Origin: Bacteroidales bacterium
Lineage (GTDB): Bacteria > Bacteroidota > Bacteroidia > Bacteroidales > UBA7960
DNA: 25,787 bases
Assembly (NCBI GenBank): GCA_007131125.1
Contig: SLRE01000019.1
Span: 1 to 25,787 of the forward strand
Direction: 5' to 3'
Shown: positions 15,354 to 23,422 of the stretch, piece after piece
Numbering within the stretch: position 1 is the first letter of the stretch
How the letters are laid out: each line of letters opens with the position of its first letter
Made by a program: the position numbers and the translations under genes
The notes under the pieces: generated by a model
Told to the model about the DNA's origin: nothing
The model's input: the letters and a program-made list of their open reading frames with translations, nothing else
Database searches by the model: none

Positions 15354-17081
15354 ATGGATTTTAAAATTGAAGTCAACAATAACCTCATCAGTGTGCACGA
15401 AGGCGAAACTTTACTTTCAGCCCTCTGGCGCAACGGTTTTAAAGTGCCCACACTGTGCCATATGAATCATTTTTCACCCACCGGAGCCTGCCGGCTCTGT
15501 GCTGTGGAAGTGGAAGGCAAGCGCGACCTTATCACCTCATGTTCCTATCCTGTGGAGAAGAACATGAAGGTTAAAACCAACTCTCCCAGGGTAATCAAAG
15601 CCAGGAAAGCCCTTGTGGAGCTGCTGCTTTCTAACCACCCCGATGATTGTCTTTACTGCCAACGCAACGGCAATTGTGAACTGCAATGGCTGGCGGAAGA
15701 AATGAATGTAAAAGAAAGGAAATTCTTTGGGGAAAAGAACCCGGATTACCCTGACCATTCAAGTACCAGTGTGTTTCGCGATCCCGGAAAATGTGTGCTG
15801 TGCAGCCGCTGTGTCAGGATGTGTGAAGAAGTTCAGAAGGTTACCGCAATTGATTTTATTTCAAGAGCCAACCAAACCAAAGTAAACAGCGCTTTCCACA
15901 AAGGGCTGAATGTTTCCAGCTGTATCAACTGCGGACAATGCATCATGGTATGCCCTACAGCGGCTTTGCTCGACATTTCCCACATTGAAAAGGTTCAGGC
16001 TGCATTGGACAGCGGCAAAAAGGAAGTCCTGTTTTTTATTTCCCCTTCCACGGCTGCTTCTGTTGCCGAACAGGTGGGTATAAAAAGCCAGCAGGATATT
16101 GCCGGAATCATCAATGCTGCCTTGAAAAAATGCGGGGCCGACAAGGTTTTCAACCTCGGTTTTGCTTGCGATATCAATGTTCTGGAGGAGTCCGCAATTT
16201 TGAATGACCATATGGCCAAAAATCTGGCCATGCCACTGCTTTCTTCCTGCTGCCCGGCATGGGTGCAATATGTTGAGGAATTTCGTCCCGAATGGCTCCC
16301 ATTTTTAGCCCCTTCAAAGTCTCCGCAGCAGATTATGGGCACCCTGCTCAAAACCCATTATTCTGAAAAGCAAAAGTTAAATCCCGCAGGGGTATTCAGT
16401 GTTGCGGTAATGCCCTGTGTAGGAAAAAAATTCGAAGCTTCCAGGGAGGAAATGACCCGGCAGGGAATTTCAGGAGTGGACGCAGTATTAACGGTAAGAG
16501 AACTTTTCAGGTTTTTAAGAACTTTCGGTATTGACCTCAAAAGCCTTGCACCCCTTCAGGTGGACGAACCGTTTGAAAAAGCTTCCGCAGCTGCGTGGAA
16601 AATGGGCTATTCCGGAGGTAAAGCAGAGGCCGTTGCCCTGGAGTTGTATAAAATGAATAACAAAGGCAGTCAGGATGGTTTTAAGTTCTCGGTTTCTAAA
16701 AATCTTGCAGGCAAAAAGGAAACCAAAATCAAAAGCGGAAAGCAACAATTTGGCTTTGCCTGGACAAGCGGCATTGAGGAAGCCGATAGTTACCTTCAGC
16801 AAATCATAGAGGATAACAGAACCGATATTCATTACGTTGAAGTAATGGGATGTCCCGGAGGATGTGCCGGGGGCGGGGGACAACCCATAAGTCGCAATCC
16901 CGAAAAGCCCAAAAACCGGAAAAGGCTTTGCCAGGAAATGGAAAAAAATGCCCACTTTCTCTCAGCCGGAGAAAACCTTGCAGTAATGGACCTTTACATG
17001 GGAAAAGATGCAGCCCCGGGTTCTGAAAAAACCGGGGAATGGTACCATACCCATTTCCGGAAAAGGGAAGTGCTGAAATAA
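15354..17081 (+). CDS. hydA: HydA, catalytic subunit of the trimeric [FeFe] hydrogenase
   Basis: This 575-residue chain catalyses 2H+ + 2e- to and from H2 at the H-cluster. An N-terminal [2Fe-2S] domain (Cys35, 46, 49, 63) comes first. The His/Cys [4Fe-4S] site follows (His95, Cys99, 102, 108), then two [4Fe-4S] clusters (Cys147, 150, 153, 157 and Cys190, 193, 196, 200). The H-cluster domain (about 220-510) has L1 SSCCPAW with proton-relay Cys299 and ligand Cys300, L2 MPCVGKKFEA with Cys355, and L3 VMGCPGGCAGGGGQP with Cys500 and Cys504. The small-subunit motif YHTHF ends the protein. All catalytic residues I can check are present, so the enzyme should be active. It lacks the extra C-terminal [2Fe-2S] domain of Thermotoga HydA. 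With hydC and hydB it forms a HydABC (group A3-like) enzyme. Sequence alone cannot decide whether it bifurcates electrons. Confidence 0.97.
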   Translation: MDFKIEVNNNLISVHEGETLLSALWRNGFKVPTLCHMNHFSPTGACRLCAVEVEGKRDLITSCSYPVEKNMKVKTNSPRVIKARKALVELLLSNHPDDCLYCQRNGNCELQWLAEEMNVKERKFFGEKNPDYPDHSSTSVFRDPGKCVLCSRCVRMCEEVQKVTAIDFISRANQTKVNSAFHKGLNVSSCINCGQCIMVCPTAALLDISHIEKVQAALDSGKKEVLFFISPSTAASVAEQVGIKSQQDIAGIINAALKKCGADKVFNLGFACDINVLEESAILNDHMAKNLAMPLLSSCCPAWVQYVEEFRPEWLPFLAPSKSPQQIMGTLLKTHYSEKQKLNPAGVFSVAVMPCVGKKFEASREEMTRQGISGVDAVLTVRELFRFLRTFGIDLKSLAPLQVDEPFEKASAAAWKMGYSGGKAEAVALELYKMNNKGSQDGFKFSVSKNLAGKKETKIKSGKQQFGFAWTSGIEEADSYLQQIIEDNRTDIHYVEVMGCPGGCAGGGGQPISRNPEKPKNRKRLCQEMEKNAHFLSAGENLAVMDLYMGKDAAPGSEKTGEWYHTHFRKREVLK

Positions 17082-17106
17082 TCTCATTTCCCAAAAAACA
17101 AAAAAC

Positions 17107-19164
17107 ATGCAAAAAAAAGATCAGAACCAATTTATATACACCGTTAAGGATCGATGCAAGGTATGCTACACCTGTGTAAGGGAGTGTCCTGCCAAAGCCA
17201 TTAAGATCATAAACGGTCAGGCCGAAATCATCGGCAACCGTTGCATTGCCTGCGGAAACTGTGTCAGGGTCTGCAGCAGGGATGCCAAAATGTTTTCCTT
17301 TTCCATCGACCAGGTGAAAAAGCATTTGCAATCAGGGCAGAAAGTAGCAGCCATTGTAGCCCCCAGCATTGCAGGAGAATTTACCGATATTTCCGATTAT
17401 CATAATTTCGTGGGAATGATCAAAGCCCTTGGGTTTGATTATGTCAATGAGGTGGCCTTTGGGGCCGAACTGGTCGCAAATAAATACAAAGAACTGTTGC
17501 AGTCGGGTTCCGACCGCCCGTTTATTTCCACAAGTTGCCCTTCCATTGTCAGTTACGTGGAGAAGCATCACCCCAACATCGTGGATTCCCTGATACCTGT
17601 TGTTTCACCCATGGTGGCCACGGCAAAGGTCTTGAAAAAAATGCACGGCGACGACCTGCGTGTTGTATTTATCGGGCCTTGCATTGCCAAAAAAGTGGAA
17701 GCGACCAACGATCAGTTCAAAGGGTTTATTGATGTGGTGATCTCATTTATTGAATTACGCCGGATGTTTTCTGAAAAAGGGATCAACGAATTCAATGTAA
17801 CCCCATCGGAGTTTGATCCTCCCATTGCCGGAAAAGGATCGGTATTTCCCATCAGTGGCGGAATGCTTCAAACTGTTGACCTTGAGGAAGACTTCATCAA
17901 GGGTGAGATCGTGGTAGCCGAAGGACGCCACGATATCATTGAGGTGTTGCGCGAATTTGAGGAAGGTCATCTGGAGGCCAAAATGTTTGACCTGCTTTGC
18001 TGCAACGGTTGCATTAACGGGCCTGGCATGAGCCACAAACACCAGTTTTTCCACAAAAGAAAAAACATTTCAAATTTCGCCAAACGTAAATTTGACCGCC
18101 TCGACCTGGAGCAATGGCAGAAAAACCTTGACACCTTCCTGGAGCTCTCACTCACAAGGAAATTCCAGGTGGATGATCAACGTTTTCCGGATCCTCCCGA
18201 CAGTGAAGAGATCAGAAAAGTACTGGCCGAACTGGGCAAAAAAGTACCTGAAGATGAATTGAATTGCGGGGCATGCGGTTACGACACCTGCTATGAGCAT
18301 GCCGCTGCCATCCTGCAGGGTCTCGCTGAAACCGAAATGTGCCTGCCTTACACAATCGATAAACTGCATAAATACATTGAAGAGCTCGATATTTCCAATA
18401 AAAAACTGGCTTCAACACAGGCAGCCCTGAAACAAAGCGAAAAACTGGCCTCCATGGGACAACTGGCCGCTGGAATTGCTCATGAGGTCAACAACCCCCT
18501 GGGAGTGGTGATCATGTACAGCCATATTCTACTGGATGAACTGGATTCCAGCTCCCCCGTTTACCAGGATCTTAAACTGATTGTTGAGCAGGCCGACCGC
18601 TGTAAAAAAATTGTAGGCGGATTGCTCAATTTTGCCAGGAAAAGTAAGGTGACCATCAGCGAAGTGCCCATCAAACGCCTGGTAAAGAATGCCCTGAATG
18701 CCTTTGTTATGCCTGCAAATGTTAAGCTTGAAACCCATATTAAAACCCCCAACCCGGTAATTGAATGTGATCAGGACCAAATGGTACAGGTTTTCTCCAA
18801 CCTGTTTAAAAATGCCGTTGATGCCATGCCCGATGGTGGTGAACTGACCATTACTGCCGAAGACCATGCCGGTGGTAATGAGGTTAGGTTTGAAATTGAA
18901 GATACCGGAATAGGAATATCCAAAGAAAACCTCGACAGGATGTTTGAGCCCTTTTTTACCACCAAGGAAAACGGAAAAGGCACCGGACTCGGTCTGCCCA
19001 TCATTTACGGTATTGTAAAAATGCACCGGGGCAGCATTAAGGTTGAATCCAATGCCGACTCCGATACCGGACCTACCGGCACCAAATTTATTCTGACTTT
19101 GCCCAGAAAAACCGACAATGCGCCCGGTCCTACTGAAAAAAATAAACAGGAAGAAAAAAAATAA
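17107..19164 (+). CDS. Sensory [FeFe] hydrogenase-like histidine kinase (HydS-like)
   Basis: This 685-residue protein fuses an H-cluster domain to a histidine kinase. It has two [4Fe-4S] motifs (Cys17, 20, 23, 27 and Cys46, 49, 52, 56), a hydrogenase-like domain (about 75-335), a four-Cys Fe-S domain (Cys387, 390, 395, 412), a short coiled coil, HisKA with His459 in AHEVNNP, and HATPase with Asn569, EDTGIGI (598-604) and GKGTGLGLPI (623-632). In the H-cluster loops L1 is STSCP, with Ser143 replacing the proton-relay Cys and ligand Cys144 kept. L2 is GPCIAKKVEA with Cys192. L3 is CCNGCINGPG with Cys298, Cys299 and Cys302. All four ligand positions for the [4Fe-4S] part of an H-cluster can be filled, so it may bind a real but slow H-cluster and report H2 or redox state. 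It is 25 bp downstream of hydA. No transmembrane segments are seen. Confidence 0.93.
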   Translation: MQKKDQNQFIYTVKDRCKVCYTCVRECPAKAIKIINGQAEIIGNRCIACGNCVRVCSRDAKMFSFSIDQVKKHLQSGQKVAAIVAPSIAGEFTDISDYHNFVGMIKALGFDYVNEVAFGAELVANKYKELLQSGSDRPFISTSCPSIVSYVEKHHPNIVDSLIPVVSPMVATAKVLKKMHGDDLRVVFIGPCIAKKVEATNDQFKGFIDVVISFIELRRMFSEKGINEFNVTPSEFDPPIAGKGSVFPISGGMLQTVDLEEDFIKGEIVVAEGRHDIIEVLREFEEGHLEAKMFDLLCCNGCINGPGMSHKHQFFHKRKNISNFAKRKFDRLDLEQWQKNLDTFLELSLTRKFQVDDQRFPDPPDSEEIRKVLAELGKKVPEDELNCGACGYDTCYEHAAAILQGLAETEMCLPYTIDKLHKYIEELDISNKKLASTQAALKQSEKLASMGQLAAGIAHEVNNPLGVVIMYSHILLDELDSSSPVYQDLKLIVEQADRCKKIVGGLLNFARKSKVTISEVPIKRLVKNALNAFVMPANVKLETHIKTPNPVIECDQDQMVQVFSNLFKNAVDAMPDGGELTITAEDHAGGNEVRFEIEDTGIGISKENLDRMFEPFFTTKENGKGTGLGLPIIYGIVKMHRGSIKVESNADSDTGPTGTKFILTLPRKTDNAPGPTEKNKQEEKK

Positions 19165-19169
19165 TTGCC

Positions 19170-19568
19170 ATGCTAAAGAAAGAAAAGAAAACCATATTGA
19201 TTGTTGACGACGACTTCGATTATCTGTTTCAAATGAAAACAGCAATTCAGGATATGGGATTTGAAGTGATAACAGCAGATACCCAGAAGGAAGCGGAGGC
19301 GATTATCGAAAAAACCCGACCCGACCTGGCCATCCTCGACCTTATGATGGAAAACCAGGATACTGGTTTTATCCTTTGCCATAAAATAAAGGAAAAATAC
19401 CCACAGGTTCCTATTATCATTGCTTCCGCCGTTACTGCTGAAACCGGTATGCTGTTCGATGTTACCTCAGAGGAAGAACAGGACTGGATAAAAGCGGATC
19501 TGTTTCTTGATAAGGGGATCCGCATGGACCAGTTGCACAAGGAAATCAATAAACTTTTAAAAATCTGA
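19170..19568 (+). CDS. Single-domain response regulator
   Basis: This 132-residue protein is a CheY-like receiver alone, with the acidic pocket D13-D15, phospho-acceptor Asp57 in ILDLMM, a Ser/Thr in IASAVT and Lys115 in FLDKGI. There is no output domain. The stretch between beta-4 and beta-5 (about 88-112) is longer than usual and acidic. It starts 5 bp after the HydS-like kinase and 2 bp before the next kinase, so its likely phosphodonor is that HydS-like kinase. It may pass a phosphate onward or act by protein contact. Confidence 0.92.
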   Translation: MLKKEKKTILIVDDDFDYLFQMKTAIQDMGFEVITADTQKEAEAIIEKTRPDLAILDLMMENQDTGFILCHKIKEKYPQVPIIIASAVTAETGMLFDVTSEEEQDWIKADLFLDKGIRMDQLHKEINKLLKI

Positions 19569-19570
19569 AC

Positions 19571-20692
19571 ATGGAAAAACTCAACCTGTTGGTGGTGGAT
19601 GACGAGCCTGGCATAAGGGGTGGAGTTACCCGCATCCTGGAGAATTTTTCGGTGAGTTATCCATTCATGGATGAAGACTTTGAATACAATATTGATGAAG
19701 CTGCAACAGGAGAAGAAGCACTGGAGCTAATTAATAAAAACAAATACGACATCGTTCTGCTCGACAACAAGCTACCCGGGATTCAGGGCATTGATGTATT
19801 GGAATACATCAACAAAAAGCAACTGGACATTGTGGTGGTGATGATCACCTCATACGCATCCCTTGATCTCGCCGTAAAGGCCACAAAACAGGGTGCATAT
19901 GATTTTGTACCCAAACCATTTACCCCTAAAGAGCTCAGGGCTTCGGTGGAAACCATCACCAAGCAGCTGTTTTTGCAGCGCATGACCCAGAAACTTAATA
20001 TTGAAGGGCGACAGGTGCGGTTCCAGTTCCTATCGGTGCTGTCCCATGAGTTAAAATCCCCAATCAATGCAGTGGAAGGATACCTGAAAATGATGCAGGA
20101 GAAAAAGGCCGGGGATAACCTAAACGACTACATGGAAATGATTGACAGGGCTTTGTTCAGAATACAGGGCATGCGAAACCTTATCCTGGACATGCTCGAT
20201 TTTACCCGCATCGAGTCCGGCAAAAAATCACGCAATATTGAAACCATTTTACTTTGCGAAACTGCCAGACAATGCATTGATTCTTTCCAGCCGCTTTCCA
20301 TTCAAAAAGATGTGGATATGTACCTGAACTGTTCGGAGAAAATCGAAATGAAAGCCGACAAGCAGGAATTGGAGATCATTTTCAACAACCTGATTTCCAA
20401 CGCCATAAAATACAACAAACAAGGAGGCAGAGTAGATGTAAATTTATCCCGGGAAAATGGTGATATCATCATTAGTGTTGAAGACACCGGAATAGGAATG
20501 GAAGTAGAAGACAAGGAAAAACTGTTTGAGGATTTTGTGAGGATAAAAAGCGAACAAACCAAAAATATCAGTGGCAGTGGACTGGGACTTTCCATCGTAA
20601 AAAAACTAACCGAGTTTTATAAAGGTGAAATTTCCGTTGAAAGCACCCCCGGCAAAGGCAGCTGCTTTACCATCAAATTTGAAGAAGAGTAA
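19571..20692 (+). CDS. REC-HisKA-HATPase hybrid (response regulator with histidine kinase output)
   Basis: This 373-residue protein begins with a receiver domain (about 3-125) with Asp10/Asp11, phospho-acceptor Asp65 in LLDNKLPG, Thr93 and Lys115 in PKPF. A histidine kinase follows, with His159 in LSHELKSP, an N-box IIFNNLISNAIKYN, EDTGIGM and GSGLGLSIVKKL. It has no sensor domain and no membrane segment, so its kinase activity is probably set by phosphorylation of its own receiver. It lies 2 bp after the single-domain regulator and 25 bp before rex. The target of the kinase is not visible here. Confidence 0.93.
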   Translation: MEKLNLLVVDDEPGIRGGVTRILENFSVSYPFMDEDFEYNIDEAATGEEALELINKNKYDIVLLDNKLPGIQGIDVLEYINKKQLDIVVVMITSYASLDLAVKATKQGAYDFVPKPFTPKELRASVETITKQLFLQRMTQKLNIEGRQVRFQFLSVLSHELKSPINAVEGYLKMMQEKKAGDNLNDYMEMIDRALFRIQGMRNLILDMLDFTRIESGKKSRNIETILLCETARQCIDSFQPLSIQKDVDMYLNCSEKIEMKADKQELEIIFNNLISNAIKYNKQGGRVDVNLSRENGDIIISVEDTGIGMEVEDKEKLFEDFVRIKSEQTKNISGSGLGLSIVKKLTEFYKGEISVESTPGKGSCFTIKFEEE

Positions 20693-20717
20693 TTTTTTTA
20701 AAACCCGCATTAAAAAA

Positions 20718-21350
20718 ATGGCAAAAAATAAAACACCAGACCTCCCCGGTAAAACCGTTGAAAGATTGAGTCAATACCGAAGAGTTTTATACAACAGTAC
20801 TGAAGAGGGCAAAACCAATATTTACTCTCATGAGCTGGCCAAAATGATGAACCTTACCCCGGTGCAGGTTCGAAGAGACCTGATGCTGATCGGCTATTCC
20901 GGAAGCCAGAGCAAAGGTTATCTGATAAAAGACCTCATCGCCCTTATCGGACAAATCATTGACAGCGAAAAAGGTGAAAAAATTGCCATTGTCGGGATGG
21001 GAAACCTGGGCCGGGCCATCACCAGTTACTTTACCGGGAAAAGGGAAAAACTTTTTATCGCTGCGGCCTTTGATAATGACCTTCAAAAAACCGACAGGAT
21101 GATTTCAGGGGTTCCCTGCCATCATATAAATCAAATCAAAGAAGTTATTGAAAAGGAAAACATTCAGATTGCCGTGCTTACCGTGGCACCCGAAGCCACC
21201 CATAATGTGGCCAAAACGCTGCTTGATGCGGGAATTAAAGGCATTCTTAATTATACCTCGGTACCTCTTACTGTTCCTGAGCATGTGCATCTTGAAGAAT
21301 ACGACATTGTAACCTCATTGGAAAAACTGGCTTTTCTGGTGAAGAAATAG
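20718..21350 (+). CDS. rex: Redox-sensing transcriptional repressor Rex
   Basis: Rex binds DNA when NADH is low and releases it when NADH/NAD+ rises, and typically controls fermentation and hydrogenase genes. The 210-residue protein has an N-terminal winged helix (about 10-80) with YSHELAKMMNLTPVQVRRDL, and a Rossmann domain with GMGNLGRA. The remaining Rossmann part (NIQIAVLTVAPEATHNVAKTLL split by short loops) and the C-terminal swapped helix are present. The ATG at 20718 gives the standard length; an earlier in-frame ATG at 20625 lies inside the upstream kinase and adds 31 residues unlike Rex. Its place at the end of the hydCBA-sensor operon suggests autoregulation, but I found no full Rex box in the divergent promoter. 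Confidence 0.95.
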   Translation: MAKNKTPDLPGKTVERLSQYRRVLYNSTEEGKTNIYSHELAKMMNLTPVQVRRDLMLIGYSGSQSKGYLIKDLIALIGQIIDSEKGEKIAIVGMGNLGRAITSYFTGKREKLFIAAAFDNDLQKTDRMISGVPCHHINQIKEVIEKENIQIAVLTVAPEATHNVAKTLLDAGIKGILNYTSVPLTVPEHVHLEEYDIVTSLEKLAFLVKK

Positions 21351-21656
21351 AAATACCTTGTACTTTTGCCCATAATCTGAAAAATGCAGCAAAAATTACA
21401 AAAACAAAATACATTAAACCTCCATGACTGACATTAAACACACAGGAAGATGATAGTTTGGAAAACAAAAGGTTATACATTTGAGAGATAAAACCATGGA
21501 TCTTGCTGATGAAACTCCTCTGTGGAACTCTGTGTTACAAAAATATTACACAGAGACCCACTGTAAAACACAGAGGAAAACAGAGAAAAGTTAATTGTGA
21601 TGCTCTCCCGAATGCTCAGGACAGGCATCTGACCGATTAAATCAAATAAAATTCGC
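21351..21656. other. Intergenic region between rex and the ribF-like gene, holding an inverted-repeat element
   Basis: This 306-bp stretch has no gene that I can support. Its main feature is the CTCTGTGT-type inverted-repeat element at 21517-21576. No clear Bacteroidota promoter was found for the ribF-like gene. It marks the break between the hydrogenase operon and the HydG-containing group. Confidence 0.55.
21517..21585. repeat. Nested inverted-repeat element of CTCTGTG/CACAGAG units
   Basis: Two perfect 8-bp pairs are nested: CCTCTGTG (21517-21524) with CACAGAGG (21569-21576), and CTCTGTGT (21528-21535) with ACACAGAG (21548-21555). A further ACAGAG follows at 21580-21585. It resembles non-coding interspersed CTCTGTG repeats that I recall from intergenic regions of Bacteroidota genomes. 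It could fold into a long hairpin and stop or process the rex transcript. Confidence 0.6.
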
Positions 21657-22577
21657 ATGAAAGTTTTTAACAATACAAGCCAGGCTGCCGGAAAAATAAA
21701 AAATGCCGTGGTAACTACCGGTTCTTTTGACGGTGTGCATATTGGACATAAAATAATCATTAACCGCCTGAATCAGCTGGCCAGGGAACAAAACGGTGAG
21801 TCAGTCCTGATCACTTTTCACCCTCACCCCAGAAAAGTCCTTTACCCGGAGCAAAAAGACCTGAAACTCATTAATTCCCAGGAAGAAAAGATTGAATTAC
21901 TCTCCAAAGCAGGATTGGATAACCTGATTGTTATCCCCTTTTCTGTGGAGTTCAGTAAAACCACCTCCCACGACTTCGTCACCAAAATCCTGATTGGCGA
22001 ACTGGGTGCCAGGATTATCGTTATCGGCCACAACCACCACTTTGGGCACAACCGAAAAGGAGATTATTCCTACCTGCACGCACTGAGTAAGGAATATGGT
22101 TTTGGAGTAGAAGAAATACCCCTTAAAGATATTGAAAACGAAATTGTTAGCTCAACAAAGATACGCAGGGCATTGCTTGAAGGAAATATACAGCGTGCCA
22201 ATGCCTATCTTGATCACCAGTATATTATTGCTTCCAGGCTTACCAATGGAAAGGGCTTTCCGGGAATGAGCGCTATGAAAACCATTAGTTCCCTTATTAC
22301 AGAAGAAGAAAAACTCATCCCGCCACCGGGGATCTATGCAACCAATTTGTTTCAGGGCGAAAACTGTCTAAAGGCCATGAGTTTTGTGCTTGAAAACAAA
22401 CAGGGCCAACGCTTTGTGGAATCCTCGCTGATTTACGACCAGTTCAATGAAAAAATTGACCATGGCACCTTGTATTTTTACAAGAAAATAAAAGACGGCA
22501 ATCCTTTGAACAATGGTGAAATATCAGGCTCCAGTGTTGAAGAAGCCCGGGAAATGATCGAAGAACTGATTTACTGA
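21657..22577 (+). CDS. RibF-like FAD synthetase with divergent riboflavin kinase half
   Basis: RibF normally makes FMN from riboflavin (C-terminal kinase) and FAD from FMN (N-terminal adenylyltransferase). In this 306-residue protein the adenylyltransferase half (about 14-185) is intact, with GSFDGVHIGH (22-31), FHPHPRKVLYP, VIGHNHHFGHNRKGD and SSTKIRRALLEG. The kinase half (about 186-306) is poorly conserved. The expected G-x-PTAN metal/ATP loop reads GFPGMSAM (200-207). The catalytic Glu may be Glu255 in FVESS, and the usual YG-x-x-L/V-x-F and R-x-E region is altered. It may therefore be mainly an FMN adenylyltransferase or a RibF paralogue rather than the housekeeping enzyme. It is followed after 22 bp by the MBL gene. 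A link to hydrogenase flavin supply is only suggested by position. Confidence 0.85.
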   Translation: MKVFNNTSQAAGKIKNAVVTTGSFDGVHIGHKIIINRLNQLAREQNGESVLITFHPHPRKVLYPEQKDLKLINSQEEKIELLSKAGLDNLIVIPFSVEFSKTTSHDFVTKILIGELGARIIVIGHNHHFGHNRKGDYSYLHALSKEYGFGVEEIPLKDIENEIVSSTKIRRALLEGNIQRANAYLDHQYIIASRLTNGKGFPGMSAMKTISSLITEEEKLIPPPGIYATNLFQGENCLKAMSFVLENKQGQRFVESSLIYDQFNEKIDHGTLYFYKKIKDGNPLNNGEISGSSVEEAREMIEELIY

Positions 22578-22599
22578 AAAAGAGAAAGGCTTTTTCCAG

Positions 22600-23379
22600 A
22601 TGTCCGACAAACAAAAAATAACCGTTACATTTTTAGGAACCGGCACCTCAACCGGAGTTCCTGTGGTGGCCTGCGATTGCAAAGTGTGCACCAGTGAAGA
22701 CAAACGCGACCATCGCCTCAGAACCTCAGTAATGGTGGAAGTGAACGGACACAGATTGATCATTGACTGCGGACCGGATTTTCGCTACCAGATGATCAGG
22801 GAAAAAGTGGAAGATATTTCGGCCATCCTTTTTACCCATGGGCACCGCGATCATATTGCCGGACTGGATGATGTCAGGGCATTTAATTACGTGCTCAACA
22901 AAACTGTAGACATTTATGCCACCCAATCTGTGATAGATTCCATTAACAAAGAATTTCCCTACATTCTTCACGAAAAAAGGTTTTTCGGGGCCCCGCAGTT
23001 GCGATTCAACATCATAAAAAATGAACCTTTTTCTATTAATGGCCTGCCCATACTGCCCATTGAGGTGCTGCACCATAAAATGAGCGTTTTTGGTTTCAGA
23101 ATAGGAGACTTTACTTACATTACCGATGCCAGCCATATACCAGATGAGGAAAAGGAAAAAATATTCGGATCCAAAGTTCTCGTAATCAATGCCCTGAGAA
23201 AGTCCAAACATATTTCTCACTTTTCCCTTGAGGAAGCCCTGAAAGAAATCCGGGAAATCAACCCCCGTGAAGCATACATTACCCACCTGAGCCATTTTAT
23301 GGGCGTACACAGCCAGATTCAGGAGTCCCTCCCGGAAAATATCTTCCTGGCCCATGACGGATTGAAAATCGATATTTAA
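22600..23379 (+). CDS. MBL-fold metal-dependent hydrolase (PhnP-like)
   Basis: This 259-residue metallo-beta-lactamase-fold enzyme has the core motif THGHRDH with His80, His82, Asp84 and His85, a later Asp in ITDASHIP, and His residues near the end (THLSHFMGVHS and AHDGL). The Cys-rich insertion Cys25, Cys27 and Cys30 in ACDCKVC is typical of the PhnP-like branch, where it can hold a structural zinc. PhnP hydrolyses cyclic phosphodiesters, but many relatives have other or unknown substrates, so no precise reaction is assigned. It sits 22 bp after the ribF-like gene and is probably co-transcribed with it. Confidence 0.9.
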   Translation: MSDKQKITVTFLGTGTSTGVPVVACDCKVCTSEDKRDHRLRTSVMVEVNGHRLIIDCGPDFRYQMIREKVEDISAILFTHGHRDHIAGLDDVRAFNYVLNKTVDIYATQSVIDSINKEFPYILHEKRFFGAPQLRFNIIKNEPFSINGLPILPIEVLHHKMSVFGFRIGDFTYITDASHIPDEEKEKIFGSKVLVINALRKSKHISHFSLEEALKEIREINPREAYITHLSHFMGVHSQIQESLPENIFLAHDGLKIDI

Positions 23380-23422
23380 GTATTTAAGGCATTTAAACCA
23401 TTAATTGCATTTTTTATGGGTT

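Noticed and set aside
18529..19245. 238-codon open frame on the minus strand opposite the HydS-like kinase
   Set aside because: It is the antisense of a clearly conserved histidine kinase; its predicted protein is Phe/Gly-rich with no family features.
20625..20717. 31-residue N-terminal extension of Rex
   Set aside because: It overlaps the end of the REC-kinase in another frame and is unlike Rex N-termini; the ATG at 20718 gives normal length.
22726..23355. 209-codon open frame on the minus strand
   Set aside because: It lies wholly opposite the MBL-fold hydrolase, whose motifs are certain; no recognisable domain.
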